From a virus: 22,708 nt of DNA. The translations under genes and the position numbers were made by a program. The stretch covers positions 1 to 22,708 of IMG/VR virus record IMGVR_UViG_3300027749_000500, one strand, 5' to 3'. Positions 5,720 to 12,039 of the stretch are shown here, one piece after another (the first letter of the stretch is position 1; each line of letters starts with the position of its first letter). The notes under the pieces are model-generated. The model saw only the letters and a list, made by a program, of their open reading frames with translations. It made no database searches and was not told the DNA's origin.

Positions 5720-7732
5720 ATGCCTGCTGTTACTCTTTCTCCTGTCGGTGGCGTAGCTACTCAATTTTTTAACAATAGTGGAGTCATATTGTCAGGTGGC
5801 AAGTTGTACACCTATTCTGCTGGAACGACTACATCAGCCACTACTTACACGACTAGCGCAGGTAATGTTGCCCACACTAACCCAATCATTTTAGATTCGG
5901 CAGGCCGTGTACCTGGCGGTCAAATTTGGTTGCCAATTGATTCTTCCTATAAATTTGTTGTCAACACATCTACCAATGTTTTAATTGGAACTTATGACAA
6001 TGTAAGTGGAGCAAACGCAGCAACCGTAAGTTACATCCCCGCAGGCACAGGGGCGGTGGCTACGACTGTGCAGACTAAGTTGCGGGAGAGTGTGAGTGTT
6101 TTTGACTTTATGACCGCAGCGCAGGTTTCTGATGTAAAAGCGGGAACAGCGACCGTTGACGTAACGTCTGCTATTCAGGCTGCTCTTAATGCAAAAGGCA
6201 GAATTTACCTACCTCCAGGCACATACAGAATTACGTCAACATTAACGGTGTACGGAGATACGGAACTGTTTGGCGCTGGGTTGGGTGTGTCTATTTTGAA
6301 ATGGTACGGCGCAACATCTGGCCGAATTATTCAAGACAGCAGTTACGTTACGTCAAGTTATGTCAATTTAAACATAATTCTGAGAGATTTTGAAGTTAAC
6401 GGAAATGCATACGCTTCAAACACGCTTTCTTGCATTGGTATGTATCGCGTTGGAAAAACCAAATACGAACGTTTGTATTTGCACGATGTTGGCGCAAATT
6501 TGCTGCAATGGGGATTAAGCCAAACAGATACGGTAGACATTCAAGTCATTGGTTGTATTTTTGAGCGCTGCTACAACGGGGATGCCACACAAGGGGTTGG
6601 GACGCGAGTAATTGTCAGGGATTGCTATGCGTTTAGCGCAGGCGATACCTGCTACGCTCTTCTCTATGATTCAAACGCAACGACTAACCCATCTAACTTG
6701 TATTCGTCCAATGTAGTTTTTGATAACTGCATAGCCAAAGGTGAATACAACGCTTCTGGAACATTTACAGGAACAGGGCGAGTAAACCAATTAGGTTTTG
6801 CATTTGGCCCATTCAACGTCAGCATTAATGCTTACATAACAGTTAATAACTGTTTGTGCGAAAACTTATATCAAAACTGTTGGTTTATTGTTTTTAACAA
6901 GTTAAAACTAATTGGCAACACGTTTAAATCGGCGGCTAATCTGCTAACAGGTGGTGTTAGGCTTGATGGTGTTAACAATGCAATCATCAACGGAAATTTT
7001 TTTGAAAATTCTTTTGCCAGCGCCTCAACGTATTACAGCTCTTTGTTTTTAAACGCGCAGCGCAACACCTTTGGCGCGTCAACTTTTGACGCCAGCAACA
7101 AGTACACCGTGATTAACGGAAACACGTTTGAACAAAATTCAACGCCAGCGGTAATTTTTGCAGTTGATCCAACGTACTCAGTTGTTGTTAGTGATGTGGT
7201 TGCCTCAAACAATGAGTTTGCTGGGGTTACGCTGCCATTTCAGTTTAAACCGCTTACTGGTAGTGGCACAAACATCTTTCAAAATATCAACATTAATGGA
7301 AACACGGTAAATAGCACCGCCACAACATTTGCCACTGTGTCTGGCGCTGGCGCTCAGTACAGTAATGTGACTTTGGCAGAAAATAACATTGGTTCAATTG
7401 CGCCATTGGGCGGCACGGCGGCAGCCTGGGATAACTTCTTGGTTGCCGGGTCAAATTTGCTAAGTGTTTCGGCAGCAGACGGTGTAACAACAACGGTTTT
7501 CACCATGCCCTCGGCTGGCTATAACCAGATTCAAGTACAAAGTTCCGTTAGGGCGGCAAGTGTTGCTTACACTGCGGTTGCTACATTGGCATCTAATGCC
7601 GGTGTGCCTAAAATTCTTTGGCAACAAAACGGCGCAAATTGCACATTAACTTTGGTTGGTAATGCTGTAAGAGTGACGCAAAGCGGTATTGGTACTCAAA
7701 CTGTTTATACATCTGTGAAGTATTTGACATGA
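5720..7732 (+). CDS. Tailspike-like protein with right-handed beta-helix (pectate lyase-like) domain
   Basis: A 670-residue probable host-surface recognition or depolymerase protein. Residues about 1-95 (SPVGGVATQFFNNSG, GGKLYTYSAGTTT, LDSAGRVPGGQIWLP) match the particle-binding head domain of P22-like tailspikes. From about residue 128, SVFDFMTAAQVSDVKAGT followed by IYLPPGTYRIT is the classic opening of the Pectate_lyase_3 type beta-helix, and repeated N-G-N and V-x-N-N-x-F turns continue to about residue 530. The C-terminal part (about 560-670) is a separate beta domain. Active-site residues cannot be assigned by eye, so glycan cleavage is an inference from the fold. A TAAGGA ribosome site precedes the ATG. 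The stop overlaps the next start as ATGA. Confidence 0.88.
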   Translation: MPAVTLSPVGGVATQFFNNSGVILSGGKLYTYSAGTTTSATTYTTSAGNVAHTNPIILDSAGRVPGGQIWLPIDSSYKFVVNTSTNVLIGTYDNVSGANAATVSYIPAGTGAVATTVQTKLRESVSVFDFMTAAQVSDVKAGTATVDVTSAIQAALNAKGRIYLPPGTYRITSTLTVYGDTELFGAGLGVSILKWYGATSGRIIQDSSYVTSSYVNLNIILRDFEVNGNAYASNTLSCIGMYRVGKTKYERLYLHDVGANLLQWGLSQTDTVDIQVIGCIFERCYNGDATQGVGTRVIVRDCYAFSAGDTCYALLYDSNATTNPSNLYSSNVVFDNCIAKGEYNASGTFTGTGRVNQLGFAFGPFNVSINAYITVNNCLCENLYQNCWFIVFNKLKLIGNTFKSAANLLTGGVRLDGVNNAIINGNFFENSFASASTYYSSLFLNAQRNTFGASTFDASNKYTVINGNTFEQNSTPAVIFAVDPTYSVVVSDVVASNNEFAGVTLPFQFKPLTGSGTNIFQNININGNTVNSTATTFATVSGAGAQYSNVTLAENNIGSIAPLGGTAAAWDNFLVAGSNLLSVSAADGVTTTVFTMPSAGYNQIQVQSSVRAASVAYTAVATLASNAGVPKILWQQNGANCTLTLVGNAVRVTQSGIGTQTVYTSVKYLT

Positions 7733-7827
7733 CCAACCGCACCATTTACCTCCGCATCACCCTAGCCCTACTCACATTCTGGTCAACCATTGGAATCATC
7801 ACATGGCAACTCTTGCACAACTCCTAA
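7729..7827 (+). CDS. 32-residue single-membrane-helix miniprotein, candidate
   Basis: A short ORF starting inside the tailspike stop (ATGA at 7729-7732) and overlapping the next gene by 25 bases in another frame. The product begins MTNRTIYLRITLALLTFWST and continues IGIITWQLLHNS. It has a basic N-terminus, one hydrophobic helix of about 22 residues and a short polar tail, as in small phage lysis or holin-regulating peptides. No separate ribosome site is obvious, so reinitiation after the tailspike stop is likely. The open frame exactly bridges two genes and has membrane-protein composition, which supports it. Its function is not known. Confidence 0.55.
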   Translation: MTNRTIYLRITLALLTFWSTIGIITWQLLHNS

Positions 7828-7997
7828 AATCCCGCACCGTCTGGTTCGCCCTGCTGCTGGCCGTGCTGTCTATTGTGCAAGGCTACGTTGCCCTGCTGCC
7901 CATCACGCCTATCCAACAGATGTTTGTCGGCTGCGGCATTGCGGTGGCAATCACGTTGCTGCGGATTATCACAACGCAACCAATTGCGGAGAAATAA
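7803..7997 (+). CDS. Small two-TM membrane protein, possible holin
   Basis: A 64-residue protein with a short basic head (LLKSRTVW), a first membrane helix (about residues 13-33), a tight Pro-containing turn (LLPITPIQQ), a second helix (about 41-58) and a short charged tail (PIAEK). Size and topology fit a class II-type holin or a related small phage membrane protein. The helix segment FALLLAVLSIVQGYVALL resembles ones I associate with unnamed phage proteins next to structural genes. GGAA (7790-7793) could serve as ribosome site. It lies far from the endolysin (21645) and from the other holin candidate (19801), so a lysis role is uncertain. Confidence 0.7.
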   Translation: MATLAQLLKSRTVWFALLLAVLSIVQGYVALLPITPIQQMFVGCGIAVAITLLRIITTQPIAEK

Positions 7998-8008
7998 GGC
8001 ATAATGCC
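7998..8008. promoter_or_regulatory. Palindrome GGCATAATGCC before the scaffold gene
   Basis: An 11-base perfect palindrome directly after the stop of the small membrane protein gene. It is the first of three inverted repeats in 52 bases leading to the scaffold gene. It contains a CATAAT hexamer that could serve as a -10 box, but no -35 element at 16-18 bases was seen. It could be a protein-binding site or part of a structured leader. Confidence 0.35.
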
Positions 8009-8018
8009 GACAAACGTA

Positions 8019-8034
8019 CTGGTGCGTTCACCAG
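8019..8034 (+). promoter_or_regulatory. Hairpin in the scaffold gene leader
   Basis: CTGGTG and CACCAG form a perfect 6-base stem with the tetraloop CGTT. There is no U-run after it, so termination is unlikely. Placed 20 bases before the scaffold start, it may control stability or translation of the scaffold-coat message. This is inferred from position. Confidence 0.4.
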
Positions 8035-8035
8035 G

Positions 8036-8049
8036 GAATCCAAGGATTC
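8036..8049 (+). promoter_or_regulatory. Inverted repeat overlapping the scaffold ribosome site
   Basis: GAATCC AA GGATTC is a 14-base palindrome. In RNA it can form a 5-base stem with a CAAG loop. The likely ribosome site AAGGA (8042-8046) lies within it, so folding would hide part of that site from ribosomes. This suggests translational control of the scaffold gene, though it has not been shown. Confidence 0.4.
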
Positions 8050-8054
8050 AATAA

Positions 8055-8843
8055 ATGTCAGAAGAAACCTTAGCGGAAGTTGACTCCGTGTCAGCTACAG
8101 AAACGGCGGCCGTTTCTGAATTGCCTGTAGCGCCTGAAAGCGCACTTGTAGCCGAGAATCAACCCAACGAGGCTGAGGAAAAAAAATTTTCCAAATCCGA
8201 TATTGAGGAGATTTTTGAAAAACGCATTGCAAAAGAAAGACGGAAATTAGAGCGAGAATACGCGCAACGTGCTGCGGAAACGCAAATCGTAAAGGCTCCA
8301 GCAACTCAAACGGTTGATCAATTTGAAAACCCTGAAGCCTATGCGGAAGCATTGGCATATCAGAAGGCAGAAGAATTGATTGCCAAGCGGGAAGCTGCAA
8401 AGCACCAGTCGCAAGTTCTCGAAAGTTATCAGGAACGTGAAGAAGCAGCGCGGGACAAATACGATGATTTTGAACAAGTCGCGTACAACCCTAAACTGAG
8501 CATTACGAACGTGATGGCTGAGACGATTCAATCTTCGGACATTGGGCCAGAGTTAGCTTATTACCTCGGCTCAAACCCAAAAGATGCAGATCGTATCGCC
8601 CGTCTGACGCCTTTTATGCAGGCAAAGGAGATTGGAAAGATTGAGGCTAAGTTAGCTTCTGAACCTCCAATGAAACGTACAACTTCGGCGCCAGCACCGA
8701 TTTCGCCTGTTACTGCACGATCTTCTGGATCGCCAGCTTTTGACACTACTGATCCAAGGTCTACCAAGACTATGACGGACTCGCAGTGGATTGAAGCTGA
8801 ACGAGCAAGACAGCGTAAGAAGTGGGAAGCGCAAAACCGCTAA
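8055..8843 (+). CDS. Capsid scaffolding protein
   Basis: A 262-residue acidic, strongly helical protein immediately before the coat gene, the usual place for a podovirus scaffold. The N-terminal 45 residues are disordered and Glu/Ala-rich. A charged helical core follows (FSKSDIEEIFEKRIAKERRK, YQKAEELIAKREAAK), then VAYNPKLSITNVMAETIQSS and a GPELAYYLGSNPKDADRIA segment seen in many phage scaffolds. The C-terminus is Pro/Ser-rich and then strongly basic (ARQRKKWEAQNR), like the coat-binding tail of P22 scaffold. It guides coat assembly and is expected to leave the prohead. AAGGA lies 8 bases before the ATG. Confidence is high from position, composition and the basic tail, although scaffold sequences diverge widely. 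Confidence 0.87.
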   Translation: MSEETLAEVDSVSATETAAVSELPVAPESALVAENQPNEAEEKKFSKSDIEEIFEKRIAKERRKLEREYAQRAAETQIVKAPATQTVDQFENPEAYAEALAYQKAEELIAKREAAKHQSQVLESYQEREEAARDKYDDFEQVAYNPKLSITNVMAETIQSSDIGPELAYYLGSNPKDADRIARLTPFMQAKEIGKIEAKLASEPPMKRTTSAPAPISPVTARSSGSPAFDTTDPRSTKTMTDSQWIEAERARQRKKWEAQNR

Positions 8844-8867
8844 CTTTTTTACTTCAAAGGACTTTTT

Positions 8868-10076
8868 ATGGCTAATTCAATCCTAACCATTGACATGATT
8901 ACTCGGAAGGCTCTCGAAATTCTTGAGAACAACCTAGTACTCACCCGTAACGTAAACCGCCAGTACGACGACAGCTTCGCCGTAGAAGGTGCCAAAATCG
9001 GCTCTACACTGCGTATCCGTTTGCCTGACCGCGCTTTGGTCACTGACGGTGCTGCTCTGCAAGTTCAGGACGACAACGAACAATTCACCACTTTGTCTGT
9101 TGCCAATCAAAAACACATTGGTGTTAACTTTACCTCCGCTGAATTGACCATGCAATTGGACGATTTTGCAGACCGTGTGTTGAAGCCTCGTATCAGCCAA
9201 TTGGCTGCCAGCATTGATGCTGACGTTGCCAATGCGTACAAGACCATCGGCAACACCGTTGGTACACCTGGTACTACTCCTGGCACTTCGTTGGTTTTGT
9301 TGCAAGCCCAACAGAAACTGAACGAAAACGCTGCTGTTATGTCGCCTCGCTACGCTACCGTTAACCCTGCCGCTAACGCTGGTTTGGTTGAAGGCATGAA
9401 AGGTTTGTTCAACCCCACCGACACTATCAGCAAGCAGTTCAAGAACGGCATGATGGGTACTGGCGTATTGGGCTTTGAAGAAATCAATATGTCTCAGTCA
9501 ATCAAGCAGCACACCACTGGTTCACGCGATGCTTCGGCTTCCACGACTACTGGCGCTGCTGTAACCTCTGAAGGCGCGGCAACTTTGACTTTGGCCCAAG
9601 GCTCTGTGACCACTACTATTGCTGCTGGCGATGTGTTCACTATTGCTGATTGCTTTGCTGTCAACCCACAAACCCGTGAAACCACTGGTTCTTTGTTCCA
9701 GTTTGTTGCTTTGGCTGCGGCTACCGCTGTGTCCGGCACTTGGACTGTGACTGTGGCTCCTATGTACTCGGCGGCCCATGCTTTGGCTACCGTGAACATC
9801 CTGCCGCAAAACAGCAAAGCCGTGACCTTTGTGGGCGCTGCTTCTACTGCTTACGCACAAAACTTGGTCTACCACAAGGACGCTATCACGTTTGCCACGG
9901 CTGACCTGTTGCTGCCTCAAGGTGTTGACATGGCTGCCCGTGCGGTTCATAACGGTATCAGCTTGCGTGTTGTGCGTCAGTACGATATTAACAACGACCG
10001 TATGCCTTGCCGTATTGACGTTCTGTATGGCTTCAGCGCCATCCGTCCTCAAATGGCTTGCCGCATCTGGGGCTAA
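8868..10076 (+). CDS. Major capsid (coat) protein, P22 gp5-like
   Basis: A 402-residue protein that forms the icosahedral shell. The N-terminus (MANSILTIDMITRKALEILE, followed by NLVLTRNVNRQYDD) and the segments GSTLRIRLPDRA, HIGVNFTSAELTMQ and VLKPRISQLAASID are characteristic of the P22 coat family with the HK97 fold. An Ala/Thr-rich stretch around residues 215-320 would correspond to the inserted domain and surrounding strands. Length is close to P22 coat (430). GC and codon use are distinctly higher here than in the fibre genes, as expected for the most highly expressed virion gene. AAAGGAC sits 6 to 7 bases before ATG. A strong GC hairpin follows the stop, consistent with setting its expression apart from downstream genes. 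Confidence 0.93.
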   Translation: MANSILTIDMITRKALEILENNLVLTRNVNRQYDDSFAVEGAKIGSTLRIRLPDRALVTDGAALQVQDDNEQFTTLSVANQKHIGVNFTSAELTMQLDDFADRVLKPRISQLAASIDADVANAYKTIGNTVGTPGTTPGTSLVLLQAQQKLNENAAVMSPRYATVNPAANAGLVEGMKGLFNPTDTISKQFKNGMMGTGVLGFEEINMSQSIKQHTTGSRDASASTTTGAAVTSEGAATLTLAQGSVTTTIAAGDVFTIADCFAVNPQTRETTGSLFQFVALAAATAVSGTWTVTVAPMYSAAHALATVNILPQNSKAVTFVGAASTAYAQNLVYHKDAITFATADLLLPQGVDMAARAVHNGISLRVVRQYDINNDRMPCRIDVLYGFSAIRPQMACRIWG

Positions 10077-10083
10077 TTTGAAT

Positions 10084-10103
10084 GGGGCTTCGGCCCCTTC
10101 TTT
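10084..10103 (+). terminator. Intrinsic terminator after the coat gene
   Basis: GGGGC and GCCCC form a perfect 5-base stem with a UUCG tetraloop (10084-10097), followed by the T-rich stretch TTCTTT. The U-tract is imperfect, so termination is probably partial. The same 14-base hairpin occurs again after the next gene. Confidence 0.75.
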
Positions 10104-10129
10104 CGTAACATTTTTTTAAGGAAATTATT

Positions 10130-10552
10130 ATGGCTCTCCCTAATTCTGGCGGCGGTTATCAGTTTACCGATGGTAACGTCAATGAAATCGTTATGGGCGT
10201 TCAAGCAGCGCCTCAAACTGCAACTGCTACGGCCACTTTGACCGTTGCACAAACTACTGGTGGCGTTTTGGTGGGCAATCCGTCTACCACGGCTGCAACC
10301 TACACGCTTCCAACTGCGGCTGCAATTGACGCTGTGCTTACCAACGCCAAAATCAACAGCACGTTTGAATTGAAAATTATCAACTTGGGTACTTCAACCG
10401 GCTTGATTACTGTAGCTGCTGGCACTGGCATTACTACGGTCGGCAACTTGGTTATTGCTATTACTGGTAGTTCCGCAGGTGTTGGTGGTGCAGCGCAGTT
10501 CTTGTTCCGCAAGACAGGCGATGCTGCTTACACCGTGTACCGGATTGCTTAA
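10130..10552 (+). CDS. Putative capsid decoration protein
   Basis: A 140-residue Ala/Thr/Gly-rich protein opening MALPNSGGGYQFTDGNVNE, with repeated beta-strand patterns (TATATLTVAQTTGG, STTAATYTLPTAA, STGLITVAAGTGIT) and ending DAAYTVYRIA. Proteins with this opening and ending commonly follow P22-type coat genes in environmental phages (recognition only). The place directly after coat, its own ribosome site (AAGGAA) and flanking terminators fit a high-copy decoration or head-fibre subunit. No enzyme motif is visible. The gene is bracketed by matching terminator-plus-ribosome-site sequences, which could have helped it move as a unit. Confidence 0.72.
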   Translation: MALPNSGGGYQFTDGNVNEIVMGVQAAPQTATATATLTVAQTTGGVLVGNPSTTAATYTLPTAAAIDAVLTNAKINSTFELKIINLGTSTGLITVAAGTGITTVGNLVIAITGSSAGVGGAAQFLFRKTGDAAYTVYRIA

Positions 10553-10560
10553 ATTTAAAT

Positions 10561-10582
10561 GGGGCTTCGGCCCCGTTTTTTA
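10561..10582 (+). terminator. Intrinsic terminator after the decoration gene
   Basis: The hairpin GGGGC-TTCG-GCCCC (10561-10574) is identical to the one after the coat gene and is followed by G and a run of T (about 10576-10581). The U-tract is better than in the first copy, so stronger termination is expected. Confidence 0.8.
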
Positions 10583-10593
10583 AGGAAACAATT

Positions 10594-11085
10594 ATGGCAA
10601 ATACAAAACCTGTTGGTGTTGCGTATAGCGACCCTGAATTGACCGCCGGTACTACCGTAAATGGCGGTACTGTTGATGGTAGTCCAATTGGCGCAACAAC
10701 GCCATCTACAGTTGTTGGCACTACTGTTTACGCTACAACTGAAATTGGTTATTCCGCTGCCGCACAAGGTGCTGTAACGCAGTTGACAGACAAGTCTACA
10801 GGGGTAACTCTGAACAAGTCTGCTGGCCGCATTACGATGAACGCCGCAGCATTGGCTGGTTCTACTGCTGTGTCATTTATTTTGACAAACAGTTTGATTT
10901 CTATCAATGACACAATCATTGTGTGTGTTTCAAGCAATACCACTGGTAGTGCTGCTGGGGCGTATACAACGTATGTGTCTTATTTGGCTGCTGGCTCTGC
11001 TTTGATTACATTGCGAAACTTGACTACGGCTACTTCATACTCTGAAGCTGTCATTATCAATTTTGCAATCATCCACGGCGCGTAA
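10594..11085 (+). CDS. Putative head-fibre or decoration protein
   Basis: A 163-residue Thr/Ala/Gly-rich protein. Residues about 15-45 (TAGTTVNGGTVDGSPIGATT) carry the DGSPIG-type motif found in trimeric phage fibres. A beta-rich C-terminal domain follows (AGRITMNAAALAGSTAVSF, GAYTTYVSYLAAGSALITL) and resembles small receptor-binding or head-fibre tips. It has its own AAGGAA ribosome site and lies between two strong intrinsic terminators, so it may be expressed at its own level. Surface display on the capsid is inferred from position behind coat and the decoration candidate. A short tail fibre is the alternative. Confidence 0.68.
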   Translation: MANTKPVGVAYSDPELTAGTTVNGGTVDGSPIGATTPSTVVGTTVYATTEIGYSAAAQGAVTQLTDKSTGVTLNKSAGRITMNAAALAGSTAVSFILTNSLISINDTIIVCVSSNTTGSAAGAYTTYVSYLAAGSALITLRNLTTATSYSEAVIINFAIIHGA

Positions 11086-11089
11086 AAAT

Positions 11090-11113
11090 AAGGGGGCCAC
11101 AAGCCCCCTTTTT
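11090..11113 (+). terminator. Intrinsic terminator after the head-fibre gene
   Basis: AAGGGGGC (11090-11097) pairs with GCCCCCTT (11103-11110) across a 5-base loop, and the 3' side runs into TTTTT. This is a textbook stem plus U-tract and the strongest plus-strand terminator in the window. Confidence 0.85.
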
Positions 11114-11117
11114 AAGT

Positions 11118-11309
11118 ATGAACATTTATTTAATGCACCCCATTCACGGTCGAAAAGTTGCCACAATGGAACTTGAAGCCGAATTTGATGAACAAAACGG
11201 CTGGTCGCGGTACAATCCCAATGAACCAGCCCCAATTTCTGAATCAGAAATAAATGCGCTAAACATTAAGCGCAAATACACGCGCAAGGCTGTAACAGAG
11301 GAAATTTAA
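11118..11309 (+). CDS. Small conserved phage protein, unknown function
   Basis: A 63-residue soluble protein starting MNIYLMHPIHGRKVATMELE, with a central EFDEQNGWSRYNPNEP segment and a basic tail (KRKYTRKA). I recognise this layout from small unnamed genes lying between coat and head-completion genes in podoviruses, but no function is established to my knowledge. The ribosome site is weak (TTTAAG), so expression may be low. Its stop is one base before the ATG of the gp4-like gene, whose ribosome site (AGAGGAAA) lies inside this coding sequence. Confidence 0.72.
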   Translation: MNIYLMHPIHGRKVATMELEAEFDEQNGWSRYNPNEPAPISESEINALNIKRKYTRKAVTEEI

Positions 11310-11310
11310 C

Positions 11311-12039
11311 ATGGCAATTTACACCGCAGCAGACCAGATAAATCGGGCGCTCCGACTTCTTGGCATCCTAGCTGAAGGTGAAACGCCATCGGCTGAAACA
11401 TCTCAAGATGCGCTGGTTGCTTTAAACCAGATGATTGACAGTTGGAATACTGAGCGCCTTTCGGTTTTTAACACAATCGACCAAACATTTACTTGGCCTG
11501 CTGGTGAAATTCAACGTCACCTTGGGCCAACTGGCGCAAGCATTGGCGGTTTTAATGGCATTCGCCCCGTCTTGCTAGACGATTCAACTTACTACCGCGA
11601 TCCAGGCACTAACGTCAGCTTTGGCATCAAGTTTATTAACCAGCAGCAGTACGACGGCATTGCCGTTAAAACGGTAACTTCTACTTATCCACAAGTGATG
11701 TGGATTAACATGGAGTACCCCAACATTCAGATGACGGTCTATCCCAAGCCCACAAGAGATTTGGAGTGGCACTTTATTAGCGTACAAGAATTAGGTGAAA
11801 TTACTGATTTGGCGACTCAGATTCTTTTTCCGCCAGGTTACTTACGTGCATTTACCTACAACTTGGCGATGGAATTTGCACCTGAGTTTGGCGTTGAACC
11901 TAGCCCACAAGTGCAGCGCATTGCTATGACCAGCAAGCGTAATTTAAAACGCATTAACAATCCTGACGATATTATGTCAATGCCGTATTCGCTGATTGCT
12001 ACTCGCCAACGGTTCAACATTTACGCAGGAAACTACTAA
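11311..12039 (+). CDS. Head-completion adaptor, P22 gp4-like
   Basis: A 242-residue protein expected to bind under the portal ring and stabilise packaged DNA. The N-terminal helices (AADQINRALRLLGILAEGET, then ALVALNQMIDSWNTERLSVF) are the usual signature of the gp4-type tail accessory family. QTFTWPAGEIQRHLGPTGAS and the C-terminal FPPGYLRAFTYNLAMEFAPE, followed by a region starting GVEPSPQVQ, are also typical of the larger environmental versions. It is longer than P22 gp4 (166 residues), with the extra length between the helical head and the C-terminal helices. P22 gp4 is reported to have a muralytic activity, which cannot be judged here. The stop overlaps the next start as TAATG, and the pair gp4-gp10 mirrors the P22 order. 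Confidence 0.85.
   Translation: MAIYTAADQINRALRLLGILAEGETPSAETSQDALVALNQMIDSWNTERLSVFNTIDQTFTWPAGEIQRHLGPTGASIGGFNGIRPVLLDDSTYYRDPGTNVSFGIKFINQQQYDGIAVKTVTSTYPQVMWINMEYPNIQMTVYPKPTRDLEWHFISVQELGEITDLATQILFPPGYLRAFTYNLAMEFAPEFGVEPSPQVQRIAMTSKRNLKRINNPDDIMSMPYSLIATRQRFNIYAGNY

Noticed and set aside
1790-7732. Possible diversity-generating retroelement acting on fibres
   Set aside because: No reverse transcriptase, no C-type lectin-like variable end and no template/variable repeat pair were seen in the window.
7790-8083. 97-codon plus-strand frame overlapping the small membrane genes and scaffold leader
   Set aside because: The product is His/Cys/Arg-rich and structureless, while the overlapping 64-residue frame has clear membrane helices.
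9522-10052. Long minus-strand open frame (176 codons) opposite the coat gene
   Set aside because: It is low-complexity His/Ser/Arg-rich shadow sequence of a GC-biased coding strand, with no ribosome site and no recognisable motif.
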